A DNA stretch of 64,000 nucleotides from Bradyrhizobium sp. cir1 (GCF_014198245.1 NZ_JACIHE010000001.1:744001-808000); one strand, 5' to 3'. Shown: positions 7,375 to 15,972, numbered from the stretch's first letter. Notes: generated from the sequence alone by a model not told the origin. Translations and numbers: made by a program.

Positions 7375-7698
7375 CTAGAGCCCGGGCTTTTCGATCGCCG
7401 CGCAGGCCGTGACCGGCCGCTTCAGGTGCTTGACCGTGGTCGTTCCGGTCTTGCCGATCACAAGCGTGATCCCCGCCCCCGAATAGCGTGCGCCCGAGAC
7501 CGACAGCCGCTTGGCAAGGGCGACGGGTTGGCCGTCGATCTGCAGGAAGGCGCGCTTGTCGTAGTCATAAAATCCCACGATGAACTGCGTACCATCAGCG
7601 CAGCGATAGGTCCGGAAGGTCTGCGCGTCGGCCTGCCGGGCACTGGTAATTCCAGCCAGCATGGTGATCCCCAAAACAATGGCCTTGTGCCGGCCCAT
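7375..7698 (-). CDS. MliC-family lysozyme inhibitor-like exported protein
   Basis: A 107-residue exported protein. A signal peptide spans about residues 1-25 (cleavage after ADA in ITSARQADAQTF). The mature part reads YRCADGTQFIVGFYDYDKRA, then a LAKRLSVSGARYSGAGITLVIGKTGTTTV segment, and closes with a Cys near residue 99. This is the layout of the MliC/C-type lysozyme inhibitor domain: YxC..G at the start, SGARY..G in the centre, and a C-terminal Cys that pairs with the first. It lacks a lipobox, so it is probably soluble in the periplasm. It would protect peptidoglycan from host lysozyme. A terminator shared with the DUF2735 gene lies at its 3' end. Confidence 0.7.
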   Translation of the reverse strand: MGRHKAIVLGITMLAGITSARQADAQTFRTYRCADGTQFIVGFYDYDKRAFLQIDGQPVALAKRLSVSGARYSGAGITLVIGKTGTTTVKHLKRPVTACAAIEKPGL

Positions 7699-7770
7699 GA
7701 TCGCCCCCTGTAATAGACCTCAAGGACGCCAAACGAAGCGTCCGGTGGAACCATAGCCCAAGCTGATCCC

Positions 7771-8529
7771 ATGCAAGACTCTTCCCTGAAAGACTCCCCT
7801 GCCCGCCACCTCGCCCTGCAAGGCGCCAGCAACTTTCGCGATCTCGGCGGCTATCGGACCGCCGACGGCCGCATTACGCGCTGGCGGCACATCTTTCGCT
7901 CCAATCATCTCGGGCAGCTCACCGCAGCCGATGTCGAGATCGTCCGCGCGCTCGGCGTCAGAAGCGCGTTCGATTTCCGCGGTGTCGAGGAGCGTGCGGC
8001 TGGCGTCTGCGTGGTCAACGAGATCGCAGTATACTCGATACCGATCGAGCCAACCGTCGTCGCCGCGCTGCGCGGCGAGCTCGCGAGGGGCACGTTGACC
8101 GCACCGGTCGCGCTCGAACTGATGCGCGAATCCTATCGCAACTATGTTCGCCACAACACGCACAGCTTTCGCGCGCTGTTCCACCATCTGCTCGAAGACC
8201 GCGCCCCGCTCGTGATCCACTGCACCGCGGGCAAGGATCGCACCGGCTTTGCCAGCGCGCTGATCCTGCATGCGCTGGGCGTCGGCGACGACGTCATTGC
8301 CGAGGATTATCTTTTGACCAACCGCCACTACAAGCGCGACCCGTCGAACGCCGCCGATCTTCCCGCCGACGTTCTCGACGCGATCGGCTCCGTCGAGGCC
8401 TCGTACCTGGCGGCCGCCTTCGAAGCCGTCGGCCGCGACTATGGCGATCTCGAAACCTACTTGCGCGATGGGCTGAAGCTCGGCACAGCAGAGCGCACCG
8501 CACTGAAGGCGCGTTATCTGCAAGCGTAG
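7771..8529 (+). CDS. Tyrosine-protein phosphatase (Y_phosphatase3 family)
   Basis: A 252-residue cytoplasmic phosphatase. The P-loop VIHCTAGKDRTGFASAL places the nucleophile at Cys151 and the phosphate-binding Arg at 157 (C-x5-R). The N-terminal GASNFRDLGGYRTADGR block (about residues 15-31), followed by WRHIFRSNHLGQL, is the hallmark of the bacterial LipA/IphP/PtpB-type phosphatases, which remove phosphate from tyrosine and sometimes serine or phosphoinositides. It is followed 19 bases later by an SDR gene on the same strand and is probably co-transcribed. The physiological substrate is unknown. Confidence 0.9.
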   Translation: MQDSSLKDSPARHLALQGASNFRDLGGYRTADGRITRWRHIFRSNHLGQLTAADVEIVRALGVRSAFDFRGVEERAAGVCVVNEIAVYSIPIEPTVVAALRGELARGTLTAPVALELMRESYRNYVRHNTHSFRALFHHLLEDRAPLVIHCTAGKDRTGFASALILHALGVGDDVIAEDYLLTNRHYKRDPSNAADLPADVLDAIGSVEASYLAAAFEAVGRDYGDLETYLRDGLKLGTAERTALKARYLQA

Positions 8530-8548
8530 CGGCTGCGCCGGGAGAACG

Positions 8549-9232
8549 ATGATGCAAGGCAAGGTTCTGGTCATCACCGGCGTGCTCGGCGCGCTTGGCA
8601 AAGTGGTTGCCGAAGTCGCGCAGTCTCGCGGCGCGCGCATCGCCGGCATCGATCATGCGCCCTCGCAACTGTCAGCGACGCCCGAGCGCATCGAGATCGG
8701 CGGCGTCGATCTCACCGACGCGGCGCAGGCGAAGACGGCGATCGATGCGGCGGCGAAGCATTTCGGCCGGCTCGACGGACTGATCAACATCGCCGGCGGC
8801 TTCGCCTTCGAGACCGTCGGCGACGGCGACATCACGACGTGGCAACGCATGTATGCGCTGAATGTGCTGACGGCGCTGAACACCTCGCACGCAGCGCTGC
8901 CGCATCTCGCCGCGTCCAGCGCCGGCCGCATCGTCAACATCGGTGCCATGGGCGCGCTCCAGGCCGGCAACGGCATGGGTCCCTATGCCGCGTCGAAAGC
9001 CGGCGTACATCGCCTCACCGAGGCGCTCGCCAGCGAGTGGAAGGGCAAGGTCACCGTGAACGCGGTGCTGCCCTCGATCATCGACACCAAGGCCAACCGT
9101 GCCGACATGCCGAAGGCGGACTTTTCCAAGTGGGTGACGCCGCAGGAGCTCGCAGAGGTGATCCTGTTCCTCGCCAGCGATGCCGCCAGCGGCATCACCG
9201 GCGCGCTGATCCCGGTCGGCGGGCGGGTGTAG
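8549..9232 (+). CDS. SDR family NAD(P)-dependent oxidoreductase
   Basis: A 227-residue short-chain dehydrogenase/reductase. The dinucleotide-binding glycine motif near residue 10 reads TGVLGALG instead of the usual TGxxxGIG. LINIAGG (the NAG equivalent) is near residue 76, and the catalytic YAASK places Tyr146 and Lys150. The C-terminus GITGALIPVGGRV is typical of SDRs that act on small carbonyl substrates. GGAGAA precedes the ATG at 8549. It lies 19 bases after the phosphatase gene. The substrate cannot be told from sequence. Confidence 0.9.
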   Translation: MMQGKVLVITGVLGALGKVVAEVAQSRGARIAGIDHAPSQLSATPERIEIGGVDLTDAAQAKTAIDAAAKHFGRLDGLINIAGGFAFETVGDGDITTWQRMYALNVLTALNTSHAALPHLAASSAGRIVNIGAMGALQAGNGMGPYAASKAGVHRLTEALASEWKGKVTVNAVLPSIIDTKANRADMPKADFSKWVTPQELAEVILFLASDAASGITGALIPVGGRV

Positions 9233-9328
9233 CTGCGTTCAGATCGAAACGTCCGAGCCCAGCTCGGATTCAATCGGAGCCGAGAAGGCACTAGACTGCA
9301 CGCAACTGATTCTTCGATCGGACCACCC

Positions 9329-10015
9329 GTGGAAACCGCGCTCTACCTGCCCGTCAAACGCTTCCTCGAAGAGCTCGGCTTCACGGTCAAGGGCGAGATC
9401 GGCGGCTGCGATCTCGTCGGCCTCAGCGCCGGCGATCCGCCTGTCGTGGTGATCGGCGAGCTCAAGCTCGCCTTCAATCTCGAGCTGATCCTGCAGGCGG
9501 TCGACCGCGCACCGGCGGGTGACGAGGTCTGGATCGCCGCAAAAATGTCCGCGCGTGGCAAGGGACGCGAGAGCGACGCACGCTACCGCAATCTCTGCCG
9601 CCGACTCGGCTTCGGCATGCTGGGGGTGACCGACCGCGGCCAGGTCGAGGTGCTGGTGAAGCCGCCGACGGCGGCCCCGCGCCGCGAGCCGAAGATTCGA
9701 TCACGACTCGTTGCCGAGCATCAGCGCCGCCAGGGCGATCCGGTGCTCGGCGGCAGTACGCGCGCGCCGATCATGACGGCCTACCGGCAGCAGGCGCTGG
9801 CTTGCGCGTCGGAACTCGCGACCGGCCCGCGGCCCGTGCGCGAGCTGCGCGTGCGCTGTCCCGATGCCGGCAAGATCTTGCTTAACAATGTGTATGGCTG
9901 GTTCGAGCGCGCCGAGCGGGGAATCTACGGGCTCACCGCGGCTGGACACGCCGCGCTGAAGCGCTGGCCGCAGCAACGGATCGGGGCCGATGCAGGTGCT
10001 CCGTCACCGCCGTGA
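9329..10015 (+). CDS. DUF2161 protein with PD-(D/E)XK nuclease-like core
   Basis: A 228-residue protein starting with GTG at 9329. Residues 1-105 have the DUF2161 signature. An ETALYLPVKRFLEELGF helix is followed by GGCDLVGL (Asp28) and VVVIGELKLAFN (Glu44 and Lys46), giving the D...ExK arrangement of restriction-endonuclease-like folds. The C-terminal part (about 150-215) looks like a winged-helix DNA-binding domain (VRELRVRCPDAGKILLNNVYGWFERAERG). It may therefore cut or bind nucleic acid; the family is described only as a putative phosphodiesterase. It stands alone with no methylase or toxin partner. Confidence 0.75.
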   Translation: METALYLPVKRFLEELGFTVKGEIGGCDLVGLSAGDPPVVVIGELKLAFNLELILQAVDRAPAGDEVWIAAKMSARGKGRESDARYRNLCRRLGFGMLGVTDRGQVEVLVKPPTAAPRREPKIRSRLVAEHQRRQGDPVLGGSTRAPIMTAYRQQALACASELATGPRPVRELRVRCPDAGKILLNNVYGWFERAERGIYGLTAAGHAALKRWPQQRIGADAGAPSPP

Positions 10016-10118
10016 CGCCGGATCGATGCAAGCGGTGAATAGCTGAGATGCCACACCAAATTCATATTGCAATGCAACATAGGCAGCACTAGGTATCCCG
10101 GATCGAAATGAGGCTACC

Positions 10119-10424
10119 ATGAGCGCAGACTGGAATACCAAATATGGCACGCGGCGCGTGCGTCACGATCCGCCGACCCTGGACGAGGCGATCTTCGCCG
10201 CCGTCGGAATTACCGACGACCAGGAGCAGCAGGCCGAGATCGCCGCAGCTCTGATGGGGATGCCGCTCGATGTCGTCCAGGCCGAGGTGAAGAAGCAGGC
10301 CCGCACCAACGGCCGCATTACCGCTACGCGCGTCATCGCCGGCGAACAGGGCGCGCAGCGCTCGGTGGTGGTCGAACGCCGCGTCGTGCGCCGCTTCAAC
10401 ACGGCAACGCGCACCGGCACCTGA
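10119..10424 (+). CDS. Small conserved hypothetical protein (101 aa)
   Basis: A 101-residue basic cytoplasmic protein. The N-terminal half is acidic and helical (DEAIFAAVGITDDQEQQAEIAA near 21-40). The C-terminal third is strongly basic (VVVERRVVRRFNTATRT). Seen from the sequence, it could bind nucleic acid or a protein partner, but I recognise no family. An intrinsic terminator lies 30 bases after the stop, so it is a single-gene unit. A TTGC-rich palindrome, ATTGCAATGCAACAT, lies at 10066-10080, within its likely promoter. Confidence 0.7.
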   Translation: MSADWNTKYGTRRVRHDPPTLDEAIFAAVGITDDQEQQAEIAAALMGMPLDVVQAEVKKQARTNGRITATRVIAGEQGAQRSVVVERRVVRRFNTATRTGT

Positions 10425-10453
10425 GCCGTTTATTTCTTCGATCCGAAATACAG

Positions 10454-10480
10454 AAGCGGACCGGTTTTGCCGGTCCGCTT
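10454..10480 (+). terminator. Rho-independent terminator
   Basis: AAGCGGACCGG and CCGGTCCGCTT form a perfect 11-bp stem around TTTTG, followed by a T tract. It ends the 10119-10424 gene and may also serve the convergent GNAT gene. Confidence 0.85.
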
Positions 10481-10503
10481 TTTGATTCCAGCCGCTCTTT
10501 GAA

Positions 10504-11109
10504 CTAGGCGGCGCGATTGCCGTACATGCTGGAGATGATCTTCCAGCAGGTCGAGTTGAAGCTGAGCAGAGCGTGGCTGGCCGTGAACGGCGCTGCCGCG
10601 AGATCCGCCAGCTCGGCCTCGGGCGTCTTGGCGAGATCGATCGTTCCGGTCGATTCGCCGTGACGGAAGGCCAGATGCGCGCCGAACTTCCTGGCGAGCG
10701 CCCGCATCGCGTGATTCTCGGCACCCGTGGTGATGCGCAGCTGCTTGTAGCCTTTCCAGCGCGCCTCCGCGATCAGGCGGCGGAACAGCACGGTGCCGAC
10801 GCCCTGGCGGCGTGCGGAGGCTTCCACGCTGAAAGCGACCTCGGGCAGTGAACCATCTTCCGGCGGATGCAGTTCCGCCGCGCCGCGAACCACGCCATCC
10901 ACGATATAGGCGACGATCACGGTGCCGTCCTCGGCGCAGCGGGCGGCGTAACGCTCGATGAAGCTGTCGTCGAGAAAGCCGTTGAAACGGTCGTGCCGGC
11001 TTTCGGCATCGAGTCTGAGCAGGTGATCGCGCAGAAGCGGCAATTCTTCCTGCTGGATCAGGGTCCGCACATAGCCCGGGGCAGTGAGGACGGTCTCTTG
11101 AAGTACCAC
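10504..11109 (-). CDS. GNAT family N-acetyltransferase
   Basis: A 201-residue acetyltransferase. The start is GTG at 11109, with AGAGGAG about 8 bases upstream. The GNAT core is visible at about residues 60-150: the strand AYIVDGVVRGAAEL, the motif A region EVAFSVEASARRQGVGTVLFRRLIAEAR with the RRQGVG acetyl-CoA loop near 100, and GYKQLRITTGAENHAMRALARKFG as motif B. The C-terminal extension FNSTCWKIISSMYG is unusual and carries the only Cys of that region. Regulation and substrate are unknown; a spacer of about 150 bases separates it from the next upstream gene. Confidence 0.85.
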   Translation of the reverse strand: MVLQETVLTAPGYVRTLIQQEELPLLRDHLLRLDAESRHDRFNGFLDDSFIERYAARCAEDGTVIVAYIVDGVVRGAAELHPPEDGSLPEVAFSVEASARRQGVGTVLFRRLIAEARWKGYKQLRITTGAENHAMRALARKFGAHLAFRHGESTGTIDLAKTPEAELADLAAAPFTASHALLSFNSTCWKIISSMYGNRAA

Positions 11110-11261
11110 GTCAAAACTCCTCTTGGTGTCCCTCGAGGAGGCGTTCGAATCCCTAGGCCCCCAATATTGTGCATCGCAACACGTTTTTCAAGGCGGGAAC
11201 CTGCCCAACTTAGCGGCATCGGGAGCGACTATTTCGTTAACAAAATCAAGGCCCCGTAGTC

Positions 11262-11660
11262 TTACAGGACCAGCTGCGTCTGCGTCACCACAGCCACCAG
11301 CTTGCCATCCTCGGTCTCCAGCCGGGTGGTCCAGACCTGGGTCCGCCGACCCCGGTGGACCGGGGTGGCGGTGGCGATGACCGTGGCCCCTTCCCTGGCC
11401 CCACCGATGAAATTGGTCTTGCTCTCCAGCGTGGTCGTACCCTTGGCGTCCTCGGGCAGGTTGATCACGGTCGCCGCGGCACCGACGGAATCGGCCAGCG
11501 CCATCACCGCGCCGCCATGGATGGTGTGGTGCAGGGTGCAGAGATCAGGCCGGACCGTCATCCGCGCCACCACACGGTCCTTCCCGGCTTCGACAAACTC
11601 GACGCCCTTGAGCTCGGCAAACGGCATCTTCATCGCTTTAAGTTTCTCGAGCGGCGTCAT
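11262..11660 (-). CDS. PaaI/hotdog-fold acyl-CoA thioesterase
   Basis: A 132-residue hotdog-fold protein. The ATG at 11660 is preferred because GGAGGA sits 7 bases before it; an alternative start five codons earlier lacks a site. The PaaI-type motif HTIHGGAVMALADSVGAAATVI is near residue 45, followed by the conserved central strand ESKTNFIGGAREG and the terminal VVTQTQLVL. Members hydrolyse aryl- or acyl-CoA thioesters in the cytoplasm, often to recycle CoA during aromatic degradation. No catabolic genes are adjacent. Confidence 0.85.
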   Translation of the reverse strand: MTPLEKLKAMKMPFAELKGVEFVEAGKDRVVARMTVRPDLCTLHHTIHGGAVMALADSVGAAATVINLPEDAKGTTTLESKTNFIGGAREGATVIATATPVHRGRRTQVWTTRLETEDGKLVAVVTQTQLVL

Positions 11661-11778
11661 CGGATCTCCTCCCAATTCCTTGTGTTCTCAGGGTGAATTG
11701 CTTCGCGCGGCAAAGCAATGACGTCCGAGGTAATGGCCGCCGTGACATCAGCCGCGGCATGAGCGCATATGGTCCACC

Positions 11779-12594
11779 ATGCGCCACTACCCGCCCCGCC
11801 GTATCGTCTGCCTGACCGAAGAGACGGTCGAGGCACTCTACCTGCTCGGCGAGCAGGACCGCATCGTCGGCGTTTCCGGCTACGCCGTCCGTCCGCCCCA
11901 GGTGCGGCGCGAGAAGCCGCGGGTGTCAGCCTTCGTCTCCGCGGACATGCCGAAGATCCTCGCGCTGGAGCCGGACCTGGTGCTGGCCTTCTCCGATCTC
12001 CAGGCCGGCATCGTCGCCGATCTCGTCCGCGCCGGTGTCGACGTCCACGTTTTCAATCAGCGCGACGTCGCCGGCATCCTGGCGATGATCCGGACGCTGG
12101 GCGCGCTGGTCGGTGCGGTCGAACGCGCGGACCAGCTCGCGCAAGGCTTCGAGCAGCGCCTCGCGACGATCGCGGCAACGCCTCGCCCCTCGCCGCGGCC
12201 AAAGGTCTACTTTGAAGAGTGGGACGATCCGCTGATCTCGGGCATTGGCTGGGTCTCTGAGCTAATCGAGATCGCCGGCGGCGCAGATGTCTTCCCGGAA
12301 CTGCGGCATCGGCAGGCGGCGAAGGATCGCATCGTTTCGACAGAGGCGGTGCGCGAGGCTGCACCCGACATCATTCTCGCCTCATGGTGCGGCAAGAAGG
12401 TCGTCCCTGCCCGCATCCGCGCGCGCGATGGCTGGAGCGACATCCCCGCCGTGCGCAACGACCGCATCGTCGAGATCAAATCGCCGATCATTCTGCAGCC
12501 GGGACCGGCGGCACTGACGGACGGGCTCGATGCGATCGTAGCGGCGCTGTGGGGGACGCGCTCGGAGCTGTCTACCCCGTCATCAGAGGCGTGA
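11779..12594 (+). CDS. BtuF/cobalamin-type substrate-binding-fold protein, no signal peptide
   Basis: A 271-residue protein of the helical-backbone (BtuF/FecB) binding family. RIVCLTEETVEALYLLGEQDRIVGVSGYA opens the fold and IDVHVFNQRDVAGIL-type segments join its lobes. The central KVYFEEWDDPLISGIGWVSELIEIAGG and the closing RNDRIVEIKSPIILQPGPAAL are typical of the group annotated as cobalamin-binding. The ATG at 11779 gives a protein that starts directly with the first strand; there is no export signal in frame upstream. No btuCD-like genes are nearby. It may be cytoplasmic and not part of an importer. Confidence 0.8.
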   Translation: MRHYPPRRIVCLTEETVEALYLLGEQDRIVGVSGYAVRPPQVRREKPRVSAFVSADMPKILALEPDLVLAFSDLQAGIVADLVRAGVDVHVFNQRDVAGILAMIRTLGALVGAVERADQLAQGFEQRLATIAATPRPSPRPKVYFEEWDDPLISGIGWVSELIEIAGGADVFPELRHRQAAKDRIVSTEAVREAAPDIILASWCGKKVVPARIRARDGWSDIPAVRNDRIVEIKSPIILQPGPAALTDGLDAIVAALWGTRSELSTPSSEA

Positions 12595-12618
12595 GCTGCG
12601 CGGTGCGCAGCGCCGTGC

Positions 12619-12722
12619 AGGGAGCCTCGAAGGATGAACGGCCCCGATGCAGCCGGGCCGTCGCTCTTCGAGGCTCGCCTAACGACGCTTCGCGCTGCCA
12701 GGCTCGCACCTCAAGGTGACGG
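12619..12722. repeat. Intergenic palindromic repeat, copy of the 43.2-kb element
   Basis: The stretch GGAGCCTCGAAGGATGAACG with GCAGCCGGGCCGTCGC and CTTCGAGG, ending ACCTCAAGGTGACGGT, matches the element at 43145-43281 with few differences. It lies between convergent genes. It is probably a non-autonomous palindromic repeat of the genus; it codes for nothing. Confidence 0.65.
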
Positions 12723-12732
12723 TGATGGGTTT

Positions 12733-13941
12733 TCACGTCACAGCATTCACGACCTGATATTCCGGCCGGCGCCACACCTCGCCTGCGATCACGTCCTCGA
12801 TGATCTCGGCCGCCCTCATGATCTCGCTCTCGCCGATATACAGCGGCGTGATCCCAAACCTCATGATATCAGGCGCGCGGAAATCGCCGATGACGCCGCG
12901 CGCGATCAGAGCCTGCATGGCGGCGTAGCCGCCCTCGAAGGCGAAGGAGACCTGCGAGCCACGGTGTTCATGCGCGCGCGGGGTCACCAGCTTCAAGGAC
13001 GGGCAGCGGCGCTCGACCTCGGCGATCAGGAGATCGCCGAGCGCCAGCGAGCTCGCGCGAACCTCGGCGATATCGACGCGGTCCCAGATGTCGAGCGAGG
13101 CCTCCAGCGCCGCCATTGCCAGCACAGGCGGCGTGCCGACGCGCATGCGCTCGACGCCGCCGGCGGCGGCATAGGCAAGCTCGAACGCAAACGGCTTGGC
13201 ATGCCCCATCCATCCCGATAGCGCGGCCCGCGCGGTATCGGCGTGGCGCGGCGCGACGTAGAGGAAGGCCGGCGCGCCGGGGCCGGCGTTGATGTATTTG
13301 TAGGTGCACCCCGCAGCGAAATCGGCGCCGCAGCCGGCGAGATCGACCGGCAGCGCGCCGGCCGAATGCGCGAGATCCCAGACCGTGACGATGCCGAGCG
13401 CATGCGCTCTTGCCGTCAGCTTCGCCATGTCGTGGCGGCGGCCGGTGCGATAGTCGACCTCGGTGATGTAGAGAACCGCGATCTCCTCTGACAACGACGC
13501 CTCGATTTCCTCCGGCTCAACCAGGCGCAATTGATGGCCGCGCCCGAGCGTCGCGATCAGGCCCTCGGCCATGTAGAGATCGGTCGGAAAATTGCCGGTG
13601 TCCGACAGCACGACCTTGCGCGAGGCGTTCATGTCGAGCGCAGCAGCCAGCGCCTGGTAGACCTTGAGCGACAGCGTGTCGCCGACCATCACCGAGCCGG
13701 CTTCCGCGCCGATCAGCCGGGCGATGCGATCGCCGACATGGCGCGGCTGGGCATACCAGCCTGCGGTGTTCCAGGCGCGGATCAGCTCGTTGCCCCATTC
13801 GGTGGTGATGACGCGATTGACGCGCTCGGCGACGCCCAGCGGCAGCGCGCCGAGCGAGTTGCCGTCGAGATAGATCACGCCGTCAGGCAGATGGAACAGA
13901 GCCTTGGTGTCGTCATAGACGCGATATCTGGTCATAGACAT
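12733..13941 (-). CDS. kynU: Kynureninase
   Basis: A 402-residue PLP enzyme that cleaves kynurenine to anthranilate and alanine. Recognisable kynureninase blocks are DGVIYLDGNSLGALP near residue 20, GNELIRAWNTAGWY near 50, GDTLSLKVYQALAAAL near 87 and SDTGNFPTDLYMAEGL near 113. The PLP-binding lysine is Lys215 in CTYKYINAGPGAPAF, and WDLAHSAGALPVDL precedes it near residue 188. It is the last gene of the kyn operon: the kynA stop is 13 bases upstream of its start. No frame or motif defects are visible. Confidence 0.96.
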   Translation of the reverse strand: MSMTRYRVYDDTKALFHLPDGVIYLDGNSLGALPLGVAERVNRVITTEWGNELIRAWNTAGWYAQPRHVGDRIARLIGAEAGSVMVGDTLSLKVYQALAAALDMNASRKVVLSDTGNFPTDLYMAEGLIATLGRGHQLRLVEPEEIEASLSEEIAVLYITEVDYRTGRRHDMAKLTARAHALGIVTVWDLAHSAGALPVDLAGCGADFAAGCTYKYINAGPGAPAFLYVAPRHADTARAALSGWMGHAKPFAFELAYAAAGGVERMRVGTPPVLAMAALEASLDIWDRVDIAEVRASSLALGDLLIAEVERRCPSLKLVTPRAHEHRGSQVSFAFEGGYAAMQALIARGVIGDFRAPDIMRFGITPLYIGESEIMRAAEIIEDVIAGEVWRRPEYQVVNAVT

Positions 13942-13954
13942 TTCTTGGACATTT

Positions 13955-14794
13955 CTACAAAATGGTGCGGACGCGCCAGAGCTCGGGAAACAGCTCGACC
14001 TCGAGCATGCGCTTGAGATAGCTGACGCCGCCGGTGCCGCCGGTGCCGCGCTTAAAGCCGATGACGCGCTCGACCGTGGTCACATGGTTGAAGCGCCAGC
14101 GCCGGAAATAGTCCTCGAAATCGACCAGCTTCTCGGCGAGCTCGTAGAGCATCCAGTGCGTCTCCGGCGCCTCATAAACGATACGCCACGCCTGCAGCAC
14201 GCCCTCGTTGAAACTGTGGGTCTCGCGGACGTCGCGGGCCAGCACCGCAGCCGGCATCTTCAGCCCGTTGCGGTCGGCAAGCCTGAGCACCTCGTCATAG
14301 AGGCTCGGCGTCGCCAGTTCGGCTTCGAGCAGCTTGGTCGTCTCGGCATCGTGCGCGTGCGGCTTGAGCATGGCGTGGTTGCGATTGCCGAGAAGGAATT
14401 CGATCAGCCGGTATTGGCGCGACTGGAAGCCCGATGATTGGCCGAGCTGCGAGCGGAAGCGCGTGTACTCGCTGGGCGTCATGGTCCGCAGCACGTCCCA
14501 GGCGCTGTTGAGCTGCTCGAAGATGCGCGACATCCGCGCCAGCATCTTCATCGCGGGGGCAACCTCATCCTTGGCGATGGCGCGCCGCGCCGCGCTGAGC
14601 TCGTGGATGGCGAGCCGCATCCACAGCTCCGTGGTCTGATGCTGGATGATGAACAGCATCTCATCATGCGCCTCCGACAGCGGATGCTGCGCGCTGAGGA
14701 TCGCATCGAGCGCGAGATAATCGCCATAGGACATGCGCTTTGCGAAATCGGTCTCGGCGCCTTCGTTTGTGGGATCGTAATCGCTGGACGTCAT
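13955..14794 (-). CDS. kynA: Tryptophan 2,3-dioxygenase
   Basis: A 279-residue heme dioxygenase that opens the indole ring of L-tryptophan to N-formylkynurenine, the first step of the kynurenine route. The conserved block [31 protein letters not shown] (about residues 21-55) is diagnostic, with the distal His in IIQHQT. The [17 protein letters not shown] block follows near 122, and the [22 protein letters not shown] block near 235 carries the proximal heme-ligand His. Length is normal for the bacterial family. It sits between the formamidase and kynU genes with gaps of 34 and 13 bases. Confidence 0.97.
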   Translation of the reverse strand: MTSSDYDPTNEGAETDFAKRMSYGDYLALDAILSAQHPLSEAHDEMLFIIQHQTTELWMRLAIHELSAARRAIAKDEVAPAMKMLARMSRIFEQLNSAWDVLRTMTPSEYTRFRSQLGQSSGFQSRQYRLIEFLLGNRNHAMLKPHAHDAETTKLLEAELATPSLYDEVLRLADRNGLKMPAAVLARDVRETHSFNEGVLQAWRIVYEAPETHWMLYELAEKLVDFEDYFRRWRFNHVTTVERVIGFKRGTGGTGGVSYLKRMLEVELFPELWRVRTIL

Positions 14795-14828
14795 GGCTGG
14801 CCCTCCCGATCGATCATTCCCGGCCTCG

Positions 14829-15638
14829 TCAATCGAGGCCGATCAGGCGCGCGGTGATCTGCGACGACGGATCCTTGAGCCCGTCGATCACAGTGAAATG
14901 GTTCAGCGCAGGCTCGACCACGAGGCGCGTCGGCACGTCGAAACCGGTCCAGACATTGGACAGCAGGTCGGCCTGGCGGATGAATTCGGGGCGCTCGCCA
15001 CCGCCGACCCAGGCGGTCACGGGCGAATGTCCCCGCGGCAGATGCAGCGCCGCGCTTTCGAGGCTCGCCTCCTCCATGGTCATGCGCAGCGTCTCGTTCA
15101 TCTTCGTCTTCAGCAGTGGACGCAGATCGTGCAGGCCGCTGATCGAGAGCGTGCCGGCGATGCGGTTGAAGACGGCAGGTTCGAGCCGGCTGTCGTCGCA
15201 CAGCATGCGGGTGACGAGATGGCCGCCGGCCGAATGCCCGGCGAGCCGGATCGGACCGGAGACGAGCGAGGCCGCTTTCGCGATCGCCGCGGTGATTTCG
15301 GCCGTCATGTCGGAGATGCGCGCGCTAGGGGCCAGCGTGTGGCTCGGCAGCGCGACGGCCCAGCCATGATGGCGTGCACCTTCGGCCAGATCCGTCCAGG
15401 TCGACTTGTCGAAGCGCATCCAGTAGCCGCCATGGACGAACACGACGAGGCCCTTGCTGTCCCCGTCGGGCAGGATCAGGTCGAGCGTCTGGCGCTCACC
15501 GGAGCCATAGGCGATGTCGTCGCGGAAATCCTTGAGGCCGGCGCGGTAGGCGGCCGCCCGCTCCGCCCATTGTGCCGGCAATTTGTCCGAGCCCGGGATA
15601 TGGGCCGAATTGGCGTAAGCATCATCCCAATCGCGCAT
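14829..15638 (-). CDS. Alpha/beta-hydrolase arylformamidase (kynurenine formamidase type)
   Basis: A 269-residue alpha/beta hydrolase. The oxyanion motif [11 protein letters not shown] is near residue 65, the nucleophile elbow GHSAGGH is near 138, and a C-terminal His is in [12 protein letters not shown] near 250. Eukaryotic-type arylformamidases share HGGYW and this layout, whereas the usual bacterial kynB is an unrelated metal-dependent cyclase-like fold. Being the first gene of the operon formamidase-kynA-kynU, it most likely hydrolyses N-formylkynurenine. GAGGAA precedes the ATG at 15638. The alternative is a general esterase, but the context argues against it. Confidence 0.88.
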   Translation of the reverse strand: MRDWDDAYANSAHIPGSDKLPAQWAERAAAYRAGLKDFRDDIAYGSGERQTLDLILPDGDSKGLVVFVHGGYWMRFDKSTWTDLAEGARHHGWAVALPSHTLAPSARISDMTAEITAAIAKAASLVSGPIRLAGHSAGGHLVTRMLCDDSRLEPAVFNRIAGTLSISGLHDLRPLLKTKMNETLRMTMEEASLESAALHLPRGHSPVTAWVGGGERPEFIRQADLLSNVWTGFDVPTRLVVEPALNHFTVIDGLKDPSSQITARLIGLD

Positions 15639-15784
15639 CGTTCATTCCTCGGCGGACTCAAGGCCCTGCGACCGCGCGCCAGTCTGCCACCGGGGGCGGC
15701 AGCATCCTAGTCTTTATTTTAAGCTTAAAGGATTTGAATGCGCCCCTGTTTCGGGCAGCGGTCGCCCAGCCGAGATGCCGTAGA

Positions 15785-15868
15785 GTGGGCAAAGCGAAAG
15801 CGTGCCCACCTTCTCTTTCGAGATCGAGGAACGATGGTGGGCACGGCGCAAGAGCGCCTTTGCCCACC
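15785..15868. repeat. GTGGGCA palindromic repeat
   Basis: GTGGGCAAAGCG...GCGTGCCCACC is followed by GGTGGGCACGGCGCAAGAGCGCC and TTTGCCCAC, giving nested inverted repeats over 84 bases. This is a typical non-coding repeat of bradyrhizobial chromosomes. Confidence 0.6.
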
Positions 15869-15884
15869 GTACAGGACTATCATC

Positions 15885-15972
15885 CGTCATTGCGAGCGCA
15901 GCGAAGCAATCCAGTCTGCCTCCGCGGCAACAGCCTGGATTGCTTCGTCGCAAGGGCTCCTCGCAATGACGG
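15885..15972. repeat. CGTCATTGCGAGCGCAGCGAAGC palindromic repeat, copy 1
   Basis: CGTCATTGCGAGC and an inverted GCTCCTCGCAATGACG enclose AGCAATCCAG and CTGGATTGCT. It is the same family as the more perfect copy at 33744-33823. The right arm here carries small substitutions. Confidence 0.7.

Noticed and set aside
11691..11732. GAATTGCTTCGCGCGGCAAAGCAATGACG string
   Set aside because: Resembles a half of the CGTCATTGCGAGC repeat, but it is too degenerate to call a copy.
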